From: Niabella insulamsoli
GTDB lineage: Bacteria; Bacteroidota; Bacteroidia; Chitinophagales; Chitinophagaceae
DNA: 64,000 nt
NCBI RefSeq assembly: GCF_039652435.2
Contig: NZ_CP190246.1
Location: 2,790,001-2,854,000, forward strand
Direction of reading: 5' to 3'
Under the pieces are notes generated by a model. The model ran no database searches. It was given only the letters and a program-made list of their open reading frames with translations, and was not told the DNA's origin. Position numbers and translations under genes: made by a program. Numbering within the stretch: the stretch's first letter is position 1; the number at the start of each line of letters is the position of its first letter. Below are positions 27,713 through 36,679 of the stretch, in pieces.

Positions 27713-28543
27713 ATGGTCATCCTTTTACAATGTAGCGATCGCGTGGGCCTGGTAGCCGAAATTGCTGCGATTATGGCGGCGGAAAATCTGAATATCATAT
27801 CGATGAAAGAGTTTGTGAACGTGGATGAAAACCGGTTTTATATTCGGGTAGAAATTCAGGGCTCGCCCAACCTGGAGCAGTTGCAAACAGCTATCAAAAA
27901 GAAACTTCCCGAAGACACGGAGATCAGCCTTCGGCCCTATAACAAAAAGAAAATAGCGGTGCTTGTTACCAAAGAACACCACTGCCTCGGCGATATTTTG
28001 CTGCGTAATTATTTCAACACGCTTGGGGCGGAAGTTCAATGTGTCATTGGTAACTACAGTGCTTTACAACCGCTTACTGAAAAATTTGATATCCCTTTCC
28101 ACCATATTGCACATGAGGGAAAAGACAAACATGTGTTTGAACAGGAGATGCTGGAAACGCTTTCCCAGTATGAATTTGATTATATTGTGCTCGCCAAATT
28201 CATGCGGATTCTTTCCCCCAACTTTATCGCCCGTTATCCGTCACAAATCATCAATATCCATCACTCTTTCCTCCCCGCTTTTATCGGCGCGCACCCTTAC
28301 AAACAGGCCCATGAACGGGGCGTTAAATTGATTGGCGCCACGGCTCATTTTGTTACCAATGTCCTGGACGATGGGCCGATCATCGCGCAGCAAACCATTG
28401 CTGTAAACCATGCCCACTCAGTAAAGGATATGATGCGCCTCGGCCGCGAAATTGAAAAATCTGTTTTGGCAAACGCCCTTCAGTTTACCTTCCAGGACAG
28501 GGTTTTACTATATCATAACAAGACGATCGTTTTCGAAAACTAA
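27713..28543 (+). CDS. purU: Formyltetrahydrofolate deformylase
   Basis: A 276-residue PurU that hydrolyses 10-formyltetrahydrofolate to formate and tetrahydrofolate, balancing one-carbon pools and supplying formate to purine synthesis. An N-terminal ACT domain (about 1-78, CSDRVGLVAEIAAIM) is followed by the formyltransferase-fold domain. Catalytic Asn-His lie in INIHHSFLPAF and the aspartate in VLDDGPII. It follows the heptose gene by only 5 bases, so it is probably co-transcribed although functionally unrelated. Confidence 0.95.
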   Translation: MVILLQCSDRVGLVAEIAAIMAAENLNIISMKEFVNVDENRFYIRVEIQGSPNLEQLQTAIKKKLPEDTEISLRPYNKKKIAVLVTKEHHCLGDILLRNYFNTLGAEVQCVIGNYSALQPLTEKFDIPFHHIAHEGKDKHVFEQEMLETLSQYEFDYIVLAKFMRILSPNFIARYPSQIINIHHSFLPAFIGAHPYKQAHERGVKLIGATAHFVTNVLDDGPIIAQQTIAVNHAHSVKDMMRLGREIEKSVLANALQFTFQDRVLLYHNKTIVFEN

Positions 28544-28677
28544 ATACGCTTGAAGGCCGCAGCTGCCAGTTAGAAATTTCGCCGGCAAAATCTTAACATA
28601 GTTTTACTTTGTAATTCAAAGTACTTTCTATAAATTTGAATGAAATTTATCTTTTCATTTTTTAAAATCGTTGAGCC

Positions 28678-28890
28678 ATGAGAAATAAGATCGCTAAAAC
28701 CGGAGGCTTTATCATCGGCTGCGCAGGTTTCCTGTTTATTTTCAAATTCGTACTATTAAAAAGAATTCCGCCCTCAGACGAAGTAGCGCCCGGCCTCGTG
28801 GTATTGACATCGCTACTCGTAGGTTTTCTTTTTTCTTTTTTAGGATCCCGTTTTCAAAAGCACCTGGAAAGAAGGCGCCATTTCACTTGA
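28678..28890 (+). CDS. Small two-helix membrane protein
   Basis: A 70-residue protein I do not recognise. Two hydrophobic segments (about 9-27 and 40-57) are separated by a short polar turn (RIPPSDEVAPG), and the C-terminus is basic (RFQKHLERRRHF). It ends with a 4-base overlap (TTGA) with a possible TTG start of the MpaB-like gene, which suggests coupling with that enzyme. The overlap and the clear membrane pattern are the main support that it is real. Confidence 0.6.
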   Translation: MRNKIAKTGGFIIGCAGFLFIFKFVLLKRIPPSDEVAPGLVVLTSLLVGFLFSFLGSRFQKHLERRRHFT

Positions 28891-29699
28891 GGGATGCCGC
28901 CAACCGTAAAATATTTTCTATGTCCGCTTTATTTACTTCAGAGACTTCGGTTGTCAGGAAAATTTGGGGCAGGAGCGACACGATACTTTTTATTTTCGCT
29001 GGCGCTGCCGCCGAATTTGCTTTAAACAAAGCGGTGGACTGGCTTTATTTTACCGGCAAACTGCCCTCCGATCCGTTGGGCCGGCTTTTTACGACCGTCA
29101 GCTATGCCAAAGACATCGTGTTTGCAACAACTGAAAAAGCCCACCAGGCGATTGATAAGATTTCGCATATCCACCAACACGTGGAGCAAAGTAGGGGCTA
29201 TTCCATCCCCGATTGGGCTTACAGGGATGTTTTGTTTATGTTAATCCACTATTCAATTGCCGCTTACGAATTGCTTGAAAAAAAATTAACGAAGGCAGAA
29301 AAAGACGAAGTGTATGATGTTTTTTATCGGTTGGGCCTTCGCATGCAAATTCCGGAACTGCCTCCAAATTATGCAGCATGGTTACCGGTCAGAGCCGCGC
29401 ATTTGCAACAAAACCTCACCTATAGCCACTTTACCGCAGACCTTTTTAAACAGTATAAAAAGCATTTGGGACATTTTAGGTTTCGCATCTTGCTGGAGGG
29501 TCAAAAACTTATTGTGCCCACCATCGTAAAAAAGCTACTACACCTGAACAATAAGTCGCTTTTAAGACCTGCTGTTCCGTTTTATAAAATATCAAAAACG
29601 CTACAGGTGGATGCTCTTATCCGTCATTGTTTGTTACCGTCGGCCTACCGGGATAAAATTAATGCGCTGGATCGGAGCCCGCTACAGATGTCACGCTAA
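28887..29699 (+). CDS. MpaB/DUF2236 family oxygenase-like protein
   Basis: A 270-residue protein of the DUF2236 family, which includes fungal MpaB and bacterial latex-clearing rubber oxygenase (haem b enzymes that cleave double bonds). The FAGAAAEFALNKAVDWLYFTG and DPLGRLFTTVSYAKDIVF segments are the family's N-terminal core, and histidines in HQAIDKISHIHQHVE lie where haem ligands are expected. I have not aligned it, so the ligands are inference. The TTG at 28887 couples to the preceding small membrane protein; an ATG at 28920 is the alternative. Its stop abuts the stop of convergent gntP. Confidence 0.75.
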   Translation: MRDAANRKIFSMSALFTSETSVVRKIWGRSDTILFIFAGAAAEFALNKAVDWLYFTGKLPSDPLGRLFTTVSYAKDIVFATTEKAHQAIDKISHIHQHVEQSRGYSIPDWAYRDVLFMLIHYSIAAYELLEKKLTKAEKDEVYDVFYRLGLRMQIPELPPNYAAWLPVRAAHLQQNLTYSHFTADLFKQYKKHLGHFRFRILLEGQKLIVPTIVKKLLHLNNKSLLRPAVPFYKISKTLQVDALIRHCLLPSAYRDKINALDRSPLQMSR

Positions 29700-31019
29700 T
29701 TAAATAACCATATTTAGCAACAACACCGACAATAATCCCGCTACGCCGATAATCGACTCCATCATGGTCCAGGTTTTAAAAGTATCCCTGAGGTTCAAAC
29801 CCAAATATTCTTTAAACATCCAGAATCCAGTATCATTGACATGAGAGCACATCAAACTTCCTGCGCCAATAGCCAACACCATTAACTCCGGGCTTACATG
29901 CATACTCCCGATTAACGGTTGAACAATACCGGCGGCTGTAAGTCCAGCAACTGTAGCCGAACCTATGGCAATGCGGAGAATGGTAGCTACCAGCCAACCC
30001 AATAGCAACGGAGGCAAAGAACTTGCCCTGAAAAAAGAAGCGATCGCCTCGCCGGTTCCACTCGCTATCAGCACCTGCTTTAAAGCGCCGCCGGCAGCGG
30101 TTATCAGAATAATGGGGGCTATGGCGCCGATGGCTTCCGTCGTCTTATCCATAAGCGCGCTAACGCGCATACCCTTAAAATGTCCCAGGAACAGCACCGC
30201 AAACATGACAGCTATTAAAAGCGACATGCCCGGATCGCCGATAAATCTTAAAATATTTTGAAGGCTGCCTTCTTCAGGCAGGCTCATCAGCATTGTAGTA
30301 GAAACAATTAATAGCAGAACAGGTATCAAAGAAATAAACAGGCTGATACCAAAACCCGGCAGTGGCTGATCGGAAATACTGCCTTCGTTAAAAATCCCTT
30401 TGGGAGGCGCAGCGGTCACCTTTTTTATGCTTTCAGGAAAAATAACAGCGGCCAAAAGCAAGACAGGCACAGCAATACAAAGGCCGTATAACAGTGTTAA
30501 TCCGATATCAGCGTTGAAAATACTGGCAATCACAACCGGCCCCGGGTGAGGGGGCAGAAATCCATGCGTAACCGAGAGCGGCGCAGCCATCGCGATGGTG
30601 AGATACACCAAGGGCGCTTTTACTTTATAGGCGATCGCGTAAACGAGTGGTATCAACACTACAAATCCGGCATTGTAAAACAAAGCCAGCCCGACACAGA
30701 AACTTGTAATGCTCACCGCAATTTTTGCGCGCTTCGCGCCGAATAATTGAAGCAGTCGATCGCTGATTTGAGCGGTGGCGCCGGTTTCAGACAAAATGCT
30801 TCCGAGCATCACGCCAAATCCAAGCACGGCAATGACCGGGCCCATAATGTCGCCAATGCCTTTGGTGATTGACGTTACAATCAAGTCGGCATCCATGCCG
30901 TTTGCAAAACCAATAAATAATCCGATCAGCATAAGCGCCGTGAAAGCATTCAGCTTTGCACCTGCGATCAAAAGCAACAAAAGGCTAATACCTATAATTA
31001 ATATCAGAATTGAAGACAT
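29700..31019 (-). CDS. gntP: Gluconate:H+ symporter, GntP family
   Basis: A 439-residue GntP-family permease with about 12-14 hydrophobic segments and the family signature around ETGATAQISDRLLQLFGAKRA and THGFLPPHPGPVVIAS. It takes up gluconate or related sugar acids with protons. It lies 8 bases downstream of the gluconokinase gene on the same strand, which strongly supports gluconate as substrate: uptake followed by phosphorylation to 6-phosphogluconate. Confidence 0.92.
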   Translation of the reverse strand: MSSILILIIGISLLLLLIAGAKLNAFTALMLIGLFIGFANGMDADLIVTSITKGIGDIMGPVIAVLGFGVMLGSILSETGATAQISDRLLQLFGAKRAKIAVSITSFCVGLALFYNAGFVVLIPLVYAIAYKVKAPLVYLTIAMAAPLSVTHGFLPPHPGPVVIASIFNADIGLTLLYGLCIAVPVLLLAAVIFPESIKKVTAAPPKGIFNEGSISDQPLPGFGISLFISLIPVLLLIVSTTMLMSLPEEGSLQNILRFIGDPGMSLLIAVMFAVLFLGHFKGMRVSALMDKTTEAIGAIAPIILITAAGGALKQVLIASGTGEAIASFFRASSLPPLLLGWLVATILRIAIGSATVAGLTAAGIVQPLIGSMHVSPELMVLAIGAGSLMCSHVNDTGFWMFKEYLGLNLRDTFKTWTMMESIIGVAGLLSVLLLNMVI

Positions 31020-31027
31020 GCTTTTTT

Positions 31028-31531
31028 TTAATAAGGCAGCTGCAGCGCGGACGCAATCGTCGCTTCCAGGCTTTCAGCAATGTGAATCGTAACTATAGCG
31101 TCCTCATCCGCCGCGGGTTCCTCAAGTGTATCAAACTGGCTTTGCAGCAATGCAAGCGGCATAAAATGATCTTTCCGCTGTCGCATATGTTCCGCCACTT
31201 TTTCAAACGAGGCCTTAAGATAAATAAAAACAACCGATCCAATACCTTCCCTTAGCTGATCGCGATATTTTTTTTTAAGTGCCGAGCAGGCTATCACGCA
31301 GCTCTCGCTTTGCTGCTGTGCAGCTCTTGCCACGCCAACAATTCGATCCAGCCAACCTGAGCGGTCCGCATCGTTGAGCGGATGGCCGGATTTCATTTTC
31401 TGGATATTTTCGGCAGGATGTAAATCATCGGCATCGACAAACGAATAGCCTCTTTGCCGGGCAAACGCCTGGCCAACCGTTGTTTTACCGCAACCCGAAA
31501 CCCCCATAATAATAATCGCTTTCGCTTTCAT
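31028..31531 (-). CDS. gntK: Gluconokinase
   Basis: A 167-residue P-loop kinase. The Walker A is GVSGCGKTT, followed by the FVDADDLHPAENIQKMKSGHPLNDADRSGWL block typical of GntK, which phosphorylates D-gluconate. I use the ATG at 31531; three codons upstream there is only a TTG. It leads the gntK-gntP operon. No GntR-type repressor is next to it. Confidence 0.93.
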   Translation of the reverse strand: MKAKAIIIMGVSGCGKTTVGQAFARQRGYSFVDADDLHPAENIQKMKSGHPLNDADRSGWLDRIVGVARAAQQQSESCVIACSALKKKYRDQLREGIGSVVFIYLKASFEKVAEHMRQRKDHFMPLALLQSQFDTLEEPAADEDAIVTIHIAESLEATIASALQLPY

Positions 31532-31650
31532 ATGTTCCAACGAAATTAATCATTTACCGCGCTGCTTTTCGATTGACGATTCTTTTGATCGCTATTTATC
31601 TATATTTAAATCGGCGTATCTTCAAGCCCGAATAAAATTGAATAAAAGTT

Positions 31651-32073
31651 ATGACATCTGAAGTTATTTACAATGGCGCACTAAGAACGAACTGCACGCA
31701 TTTGAAAAGCGGTTCGAGTTTTGAGACGGATGCCCCGGTTGACAACAATGGCAAGGGAGAGCGCTTCTCCCCCACCGACCTGCTGGCTACCAGCCTGGCC
31801 ACCTGCATGATTACGGTGATGGGTATCAAGGCGCGTACTATGGATTTTGATCTTGATAGTGTCCGCATTGAAGTATTGAAACAAATGGCTGCGGATCCGC
31901 GACGGGTGAGCGGCATTGAACTCACGGTTCATATCCCCGAAAACCTTAAAGCATTAGACGCTAAAACAATCTCCATTTTAAAGCACACGGGCAACACCTG
32001 CCCCGTAGCAAAAAGCCTGCATCCCGATATTAAGGTTCAGGTAAACTGGGGCGCCTGGGAAAATGCGGCATAA
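31651..32073 (+). CDS. OsmC/Ohr-family peroxide reductase
   Basis: A 140-residue OsmC-fold protein. The two reactive cysteines are in TSLATCMITVMG and in the TCPVAKSLHP segment near the C-terminus, as in OsmC proteins that reduce organic hydroperoxides with thiols. Standard length. It is followed at once by a strong hairpin shared with the convergent DinB-like gene. Confidence 0.9.
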   Translation: MTSEVIYNGALRTNCTHLKSGSSFETDAPVDNNGKGERFSPTDLLATSLATCMITVMGIKARTMDFDLDSVRIEVLKQMAADPRRVSGIELTVHIPENLKALDAKTISILKHTGNTCPVAKSLHPDIKVQVNWGAWENAA

Positions 32074-32076
32074 AAA

Positions 32077-32101
32077 AAGCGCCGGAACTTCCGACGCTTT
32101 T
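32077..32101. terminator. Bidirectional terminator between osmC-like and dinB-like genes
   Basis: AAGCG-C-CGGAA, one-base loop region, TTCCG-A-CGCTTTT. The two half-stems are complementary apart from a single C/A mismatch, with A-rich and T-rich flanks, so it can stop transcription from both convergent genes. Confidence 0.75.
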
Positions 32102-32107
32102 GAATGG

Positions 32108-32653
32108 TTAATAGTTGATATCGTCTTTCATATCATATTTCATGCCCTCATATCCCAGGGCGCGCCGCATCAGGCCCATTTGTCCCAACAAATAGCTTTC
32201 CCTGTCTAAACACATGCCTACCATATTCAGCTTGTTTTCTTCAATAAAGGCGACCCCCATGCCAAAGTTGAAAGGGGCGGCCAATTCTTCATCTGTCGCT
32301 TTCAAGAGCGCATCATATAACTGAGACGAAACCCGGTGCCATTGCTGTTTAAGGTCATTCAATTCCGGATAATTTACATTCGGATCGAGCGCTTTCGCAT
32401 CCTTAAACAGCTCGTTGTTTGGATCCTGATCTTCCACGCCGAGGATATTCGCCAGCCAATACCGTGTATTCACCATATTGCCCGCCATCCATACAAAATG
32501 GTTCGTCACATCATATAATCTTTTTAAGGCATCCACGCCAGTGATATCTGCAATCGCATTGTCAAAAAGTTGCGTATGCATCCGGTATTGAGGCATTACA
32601 ATTTGTAAAGATCGTGACTGAAGTTCCAGTTCTTTTTCTTTTGTTTCAAACAT
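32108..32653 (-). CDS. DinB-superfamily protein
   Basis: A 181-residue helical protein resembling the DinB/YfiT four-helix family (TNHFVWMAGNMVNTRYWLANILG). Members are metal-dependent enzymes or thiol transferases induced under stress. The function here is unknown. It stands alone, convergent with the OsmC-like gene. Confidence 0.65.
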   Translation of the reverse strand: MFETKEKELELQSRSLQIVMPQYRMHTQLFDNAIADITGVDALKRLYDVTNHFVWMAGNMVNTRYWLANILGVEDQDPNNELFKDAKALDPNVNYPELNDLKQQWHRVSSQLYDALLKATDEELAAPFNFGMGVAFIEENKLNMVGMCLDRESYLLGQMGLMRRALGYEGMKYDMKDDINY

Positions 32654-32751
32654 AAGGTCGGGGTTTTACAGGTAATAAAATTATTTTCTAAATAACCGCT
32701 AAAAATATGCCAGCCGAATTTCATGCTTCACGCATACCGCAGATTAATCGT

Positions 32752-33183
32752 TTAAAAATTTGGATTATAGTTCACCATCCACCCAATTCCGAATTGATCC
32801 ACAAGCGATCCAAAATAGTCGCCCCAAAACTGGTCTTCCATCGGCATTTCAACTTTGCCACCCTCAGCAAGTGCATTAAACAAACGGTCTGCTTCTTCCC
32901 GGGTGTCGGGGTGCAAAGAAAGATAAACGTTGTTTCCGGCATTGAGTTTATGCCCCATCGAAGGCACAATATCGGAAGCCATCAACGTCTGGCCATTGCC
33001 CAAAGGCAACGAGACATGCATAACGCGGTTTTTTTCTTCCTCAGCAATATTTTCGGCGCCTGGCGCAGCTCCCATCTTCGTGATGCCACCGGCAAATTCG
33101 CCGCCAAACACTGATTTGTAAAAATTGAATGCTTCCGCTGCATTACCATCAAAATTGAGATAGGGGTTTAATTTTAGCGCCAT
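32752..33183 (-). CDS. VOC-family protein (PhnB-like, single domain)
   Basis: A 143-residue vicinal-oxygen-chelate fold protein with the PhnB/YjdN-type start (LNPYLNFDGNAAEAFNFYKSVFGG) and end (WGDYFGSLVDQFGIGWMVNY). The E. coli protein of this kind has no firmly assigned function; others are glyoxalase or methyltransferase-related. It is the last of three same-strand genes (VOC, SRPBCC, VOC) spaced 25 and 53 bases apart. Confidence 0.8.
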   Translation of the reverse strand: MALKLNPYLNFDGNAAEAFNFYKSVFGGEFAGGITKMGAAPGAENIAEEEKNRVMHVSLPLGNGQTLMASDIVPSMGHKLNAGNNVYLSLHPDTREEADRLFNALAEGGKVEMPMEDQFWGDYFGSLVDQFGIGWMVNYNPNF

Positions 33184-33208
33184 TGTTACTTGTTTTAATT
33201 TTAAAAAG

Positions 33209-33673
33209 TTAGGGTTGGGTATTTACAGCATTTTCGGTCTGTTCCGAAAGGTCTTTAAGTTGCTCAAGGCCTTTTGTGAAGCCTTCATTCATCATCTCCT
33301 CATATTCGCCGGGAACTTGTACCGTTACTTTAAGCAAGGTTCCGCCTCCATTGGGTTCCAACTCATAACGCTCAATGGCGCCCGCCGTTGATTTTACGCG
33401 CTCGCTGGTGATATCTTCCACGCCCTGACGCAGCTCTCCATAATGGGAAAACGTCACTAGCTTTGGCGGTTCCAATTGTTGAATGGTCGAGACCATGCCA
33501 TTGCGATCAGCGTCGAGAAACAGGGTTTTGCCGCCTACCTTCCAATCGCTCTCCATATACGACCCGGGGTTAAAACTGGCTGTCCACTTGCGGTAGCTAT
33601 CGTCGTTCCAAAGCGTTTCCCATACTTTTTCTAAAGGAGCATTGATGACCATTGAAAAATGAAGCTCTTTCAT
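33209..33673 (-). CDS. SRPBCC (AHSA1/START-like) domain protein
   Basis: A 154-residue protein of the AHSA1-type SRPBCC fold, recognised by MVINAPLEKVWETLWNDDSYRKW and the C-terminal helix EGFTKGLEQLKDL. These proteins bind hydrophobic ligands in a deep pocket, with mostly unknown ligands. It lies in the middle of an operon flanked by two VOC proteins, an arrangement often seen in soil bacteria. Confidence 0.82.
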   Translation of the reverse strand: MKELHFSMVINAPLEKVWETLWNDDSYRKWTASFNPGSYMESDWKVGGKTLFLDADRNGMVSTIQQLEPPKLVTFSHYGELRQGVEDITSERVKSTAGAIERYELEPNGGGTLLKVTVQVPGEYEEMMNEGFTKGLEQLKDLSEQTENAVNTQP

Positions 33674-33726
33674 ATCTATATTTTTATATTAATTGCTTGC
33701 AAGAAATCATACGCTCTTTCTTCGGA

Positions 33727-34578
33727 TCAGGCACCGGCCTCTTCTAATTTTGCAATATCAATCTTTCGCATTTTCATCATCGCCTCCCTGGTACGGCTCG
33801 CCTTTTCCTGGTCTTTTTGGTTAAACAATTCCATCAGGCGATGCGGCACAATTTGCCAGCTTACGCCAAATTTATCCTTTAACCAGCCGCACATACTTTC
33901 CTCTCCACCATCCTGCGTCATCGCGTTCCAGTAGTAATCGGTAGTTTCCTGGTCATTGGTCATCACTGCGATTGAAATTCCTTCATCAAAATTGAAAGTG
34001 TGATCGATTGAGCTATCCATACAAGCCAACGTGTAACCGCTAATTTTGAACTGGGCATGCTGCACGTTTCCCTTTTTATCTTCTTTGCCATCATATTCCA
34101 TTATACCCTCTGTAGAGGAGCCCGGAAATAAACGAGTGTAAAACCCGATCGCTTCTTTGGCTCTTCCGTTTTGTTCGTTAACAAACATCAATGTTGGTAC
34201 GAAATATTGATCAGTGTCGCCCTTCTCTCCCGTATAAAGTTGCCAGGTAACGCCAAACCTGTCCCGCACCCAACCGTAGCGAGAACTGAACGGATAATGG
34301 TCTAACGGCATCAGCACGATGCCATCCGCAGCAAGTAGATTAAAAAGCCGTTCCGTTTCAGTTTCATCGGCATTGGCAATCAAAAACGAAATAGAGGCGT
34401 TGGGCTTGAACATAGGTCCACCGTTGAGCAGCATTAGTTTTTGCCCGCTGATACTTAAAATTTGAACCAACCCGCTGTCTTCGGTGATGATGGTATCAGG
34501 AAACACTTCGGTATAAAACGCAGCAGCTTCCCGGCCGTTGTGATCCATCCAAACGCAAGGGTATATATCATTATTCAT
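33727..34578 (-). CDS. VOC-family protein with two PhnB-like domains
   Basis: A 283-residue protein made of two VOC/PhnB-like modules, about residues 1-128 (YPCVWMDHNGREAAAFYTEVFP) and 135-265 (PTLMFVNEQNGRAKEAIGFYTRLFPG). Both end with the DRFGVTWQ / DKFGVSWQ motif. A tandem of this type is a known family form. First gene of the VOC-SRPBCC-VOC operon, with an upstream TAGGTTTG box. Biochemical role unknown. Confidence 0.82.
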   Translation of the reverse strand: MNNDIYPCVWMDHNGREAAAFYTEVFPDTIITEDSGLVQILSISGQKLMLLNGGPMFKPNASISFLIANADETETERLFNLLAADGIVLMPLDHYPFSSRYGWVRDRFGVTWQLYTGEKGDTDQYFVPTLMFVNEQNGRAKEAIGFYTRLFPGSSTEGIMEYDGKEDKKGNVQHAQFKISGYTLACMDSSIDHTFNFDEGISIAVMTNDQETTDYYWNAMTQDGGEESMCGWLKDKFGVSWQIVPHRLMELFNQKDQEKASRTREAMMKMRKIDIAKLEEAGA

Positions 34579-34607
34579 AGTTTGACTTTTTGATTAAATT
34601 AGATAAA

Positions 34608-34615
34608 CAAACCTA
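34608..34615 (-). promoter_or_regulatory. Candidate -7 box for VOC-SRPBCC-VOC operon
   Basis: Minus strand TAGGTTTG, exact TAnnTTTG, 29 bases before the ATG at 34578. A TTTG 14 bases further upstream is too close for a standard -33. Confidence 0.4.
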
Positions 34616-34726
34616 CACGAAAAAAATACCAAAGCTGCTGTCCGAAAACGTCAAATGAGCGGGTTAAATACGACATAGTTAGCGTCACAAATAAAGTGCC
34701 ACTGATCTCACAGCCACCAACATCGC

Positions 34727-35650
34727 TCAATCGGAAATTCGGTAAACAGAAGTTATAGGATAGTGGTCGGATGTTGTGCCTGATTTATAATCCGGCACAA
34801 CATTGATCGCATCAGTGCGGATGCGCGCCGAATGGCCTACATACCAACGAGAGAAGGAAGCGCTAATGATTTGCTGATCGATGACTGAATTAGCGTAATG
34901 GATGGTGGATTGGTATCCAGAAGCGTTCAAAGGAAGCGTAACAGGGACATAATTTTCAGGATCATTTAACAATTGTTGATAAGGCGACGGGTACCCTTCG
35001 AGAATACTCTGGTTGAAATTATCATTAAAGTCGCCGAACAGCATAAAATGCTTCCCGGAATAATACCTGTCTAAACTGTCTTTTGTTTCGCGGGCAGCCG
35101 CCAGCCGCTTTTGATAACTATCCATATCGGCATTTGCCTTTGCATGAATCAATATAAAATGAACCTGCGCGCTGACGCCGTTTACCGTCAGGTCTGCGGT
35201 AAATAAAAACGGGTAGCGCCCGGAGAAATTTTTATAGGCCTGTGTACTCACACCCATAAAAGGCCTCAATGCAGCATTCCTGAAAATATGCCTGTTGTAA
35301 GCATAGGCCAATTTTTGATGGCCGTTGGTAAAAAATGAGATACTATAACGAAAATCCTCGCCTAATGAGTGGCGTATCATCCGGCCAAAGCGGGCGGTGT
35401 CTACAATTTCACAAAACCCGTAAAGATCAGCGTCGAGGTATTTTAAAATCTTACCTGCATTGGCTTCCTGCTGGTCTAAATTGCCAGCGAAGCCCGATGC
35501 GTCGCCAAACCACTCGATATTCCAATTAGCAATTATAATATCCTTGTTATAATCCTTGAGTTTTTCCTGATTATCCTTCGGAGGCAGTTCATCTTTTTTG
35601 CAGGAGAACAACAATAGCAGCAGGCCAATTAATGGCAGGATCTTTTTCAT
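34727..35650 (-). CDS. Endonuclease/exonuclease/phosphatase-family lipoprotein
   Basis: A 307-residue protein with the lipoprotein signal MKKILPLIGLLLLLFSC (lipidated C17), so I start it at the ATG at 35650; the frame stays open further but runs into the divergent gene. EEP-fold motifs are visible: IANWNIEWFG near residue 40, GDFNDNFNQ, and SDHYPITSVY at the C-terminus with the catalytic Asp-His. The family hydrolyses phosphodiesters in DNA, RNA or phospholipids; an envelope-anchored form would act on external substrates, but which is unknown. Confidence 0.85.
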   Translation of the reverse strand: MKKILPLIGLLLLLFSCKKDELPPKDNQEKLKDYNKDIIIANWNIEWFGDASGFAGNLDQQEANAGKILKYLDADLYGFCEIVDTARFGRMIRHSLGEDFRYSISFFTNGHQKLAYAYNRHIFRNAALRPFMGVSTQAYKNFSGRYPFLFTADLTVNGVSAQVHFILIHAKANADMDSYQKRLAAARETKDSLDRYYSGKHFMLFGDFNDNFNQSILEGYPSPYQQLLNDPENYVPVTLPLNASGYQSTIHYANSVIDQQIISASFSRWYVGHSARIRTDAINVVPDYKSGTTSDHYPITSVYRISD

Positions 35651-35700
35651 AAGCGCGTTGAATTGTGCTACTAATGTACAATTTTTAATTTTTTGCCTGC

Positions 35701-35708
35701 TATCTTTG
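35701..35708 (+). promoter_or_regulatory. Candidate -7 box for DUF2490 gene
   Basis: TATCTTTG, exact match to TAnnTTTG, 24 bases before the ATG at 35733. A TTTTTTG precedes it but too closely to be a normal -33. Confidence 0.5.
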
Positions 35709-35732
35709 CCTGATTGACCAACCTCTATAATA

Positions 35733-36440
35733 ATGATGAAAAGAATTGCCGTTACCTTGATTTTAGTTTCCTTTTTCAACTTGATCCATGCCCAAACAAC
35801 CCATGAACAAACGGGCTGGTTCTTCTTTCTAAACAGTACCCGGATTAATGAGAAATGGGGTGTGCATTTTGATTTGCAACTGCGCAGCCACGACGAGCTC
35901 GACGGGCTAAGGCATATGCTCGTGCGGCCGGGGCTTACCTACCATATCAAACCCAACCAAAATGCTACGGTAGGCTATTTATATACCCCAACATTTACAC
36001 GTTCTGTAGGCACGCCCAACACTACGCTTACAGAACATCGTATTTGGGAACAATATGTTATTTCACATAAACTCTTCTCTGGCAACCTGGGGCACCGCTT
36101 CAGACTGGAGCAGCGCTTCATAGAGAAGCCCGCAGGAAATAGGGTTTTTGCGCAACGCCTGCGCTATTTCTTAAGACACGTGCAACCATTAACAAACACT
36201 GCAGGCGGGTTTACTAAAGGGCCTTTTGCCGCCCTGCAAAATGAAGTATTTGCGAATATTCAAAACCAGAAAAACACGAACAATCATTTTTTCGATCAGA
36301 ACCGTGCCTACATCGCGGCGGGTTATCGGTTCTCAAAAAAAGTTGATGTGGAAGCAGGTTATATGAATATTTTCGGGAAAGGCGCCAATGCCAACACGGT
36401 CAACAATGTGGCGCAATTAGCCGTCTACACTCGTTTCTAA
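35733..36440 (+). CDS. DUF2490 outer-membrane-like protein
   Basis: A 235-residue exported protein: signal peptide MMKRIAVTLILVSFFNLIHAQ, then alternating hydrophobic/polar strands ending in an aromatic (AQLAVYTRF), the look of a small outer-membrane beta-barrel. The LEQRFIEK and RLRYFLRH segments are typical of DUF2490, whose function is not known. Single-gene unit closed by a terminator. Confidence 0.82.
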   Translation: MMKRIAVTLILVSFFNLIHAQTTHEQTGWFFFLNSTRINEKWGVHFDLQLRSHDELDGLRHMLVRPGLTYHIKPNQNATVGYLYTPTFTRSVGTPNTTLTEHRIWEQYVISHKLFSGNLGHRFRLEQRFIEKPAGNRVFAQRLRYFLRHVQPLTNTAGGFTKGPFAALQNEVFANIQNQKNTNNHFFDQNRAYIAAGYRFSKKVDVEAGYMNIFGKGANANTVNNVAQLAVYTRF

Positions 36441-36481
36441 GCAGTAACCTCCTCCTATCATACTCCTTATATTTTATAAAC

Positions 36482-36515
36482 GCCGGATCAGCGAAAGCTG
36501 TCATCCGGCTTTTTT
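36482..36515 (+). terminator. Rho-independent terminator after DUF2490 gene
   Basis: GCCGGAT and ATCCGGC form a 7-bp stem, extended inward by CAGC-GAAA-GCTG (a GNRA tetraloop), with a two-base bulge, followed by TTTTTT. Confidence 0.85.
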
Positions 36516-36679
36516 GTTTACAAAAAAATCATTTATTTTTTTTGGTTGTTCGTTTTTTTTACCACATCTTTAACATCTAACGATTAAAAATTGCTCTTTA
36601 AGCCAAAAATGCTTGTAGTAAGCCTTATTAGCTATTGATCATTCTAAGTCTATAAACTAAAACAAATAACCAATCAAAA

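Noticed and set aside
35651..35779. Longer N-terminal extension of the nuclease-type lipoprotein (MKKETKIKVTAILF...)
   Set aside because: It would displace the clear lipoprotein signal at 35650 and overlaps the divergent DUF2490 promoter and start.
36530..36560. Poly-T rich stretch before the SusC gene as a possible repeat or slippage element
   Set aside because: Short, non-repetitive AT-rich intergenic sequence; nothing phase-variable such as inverted repeats or an invertase is nearby.
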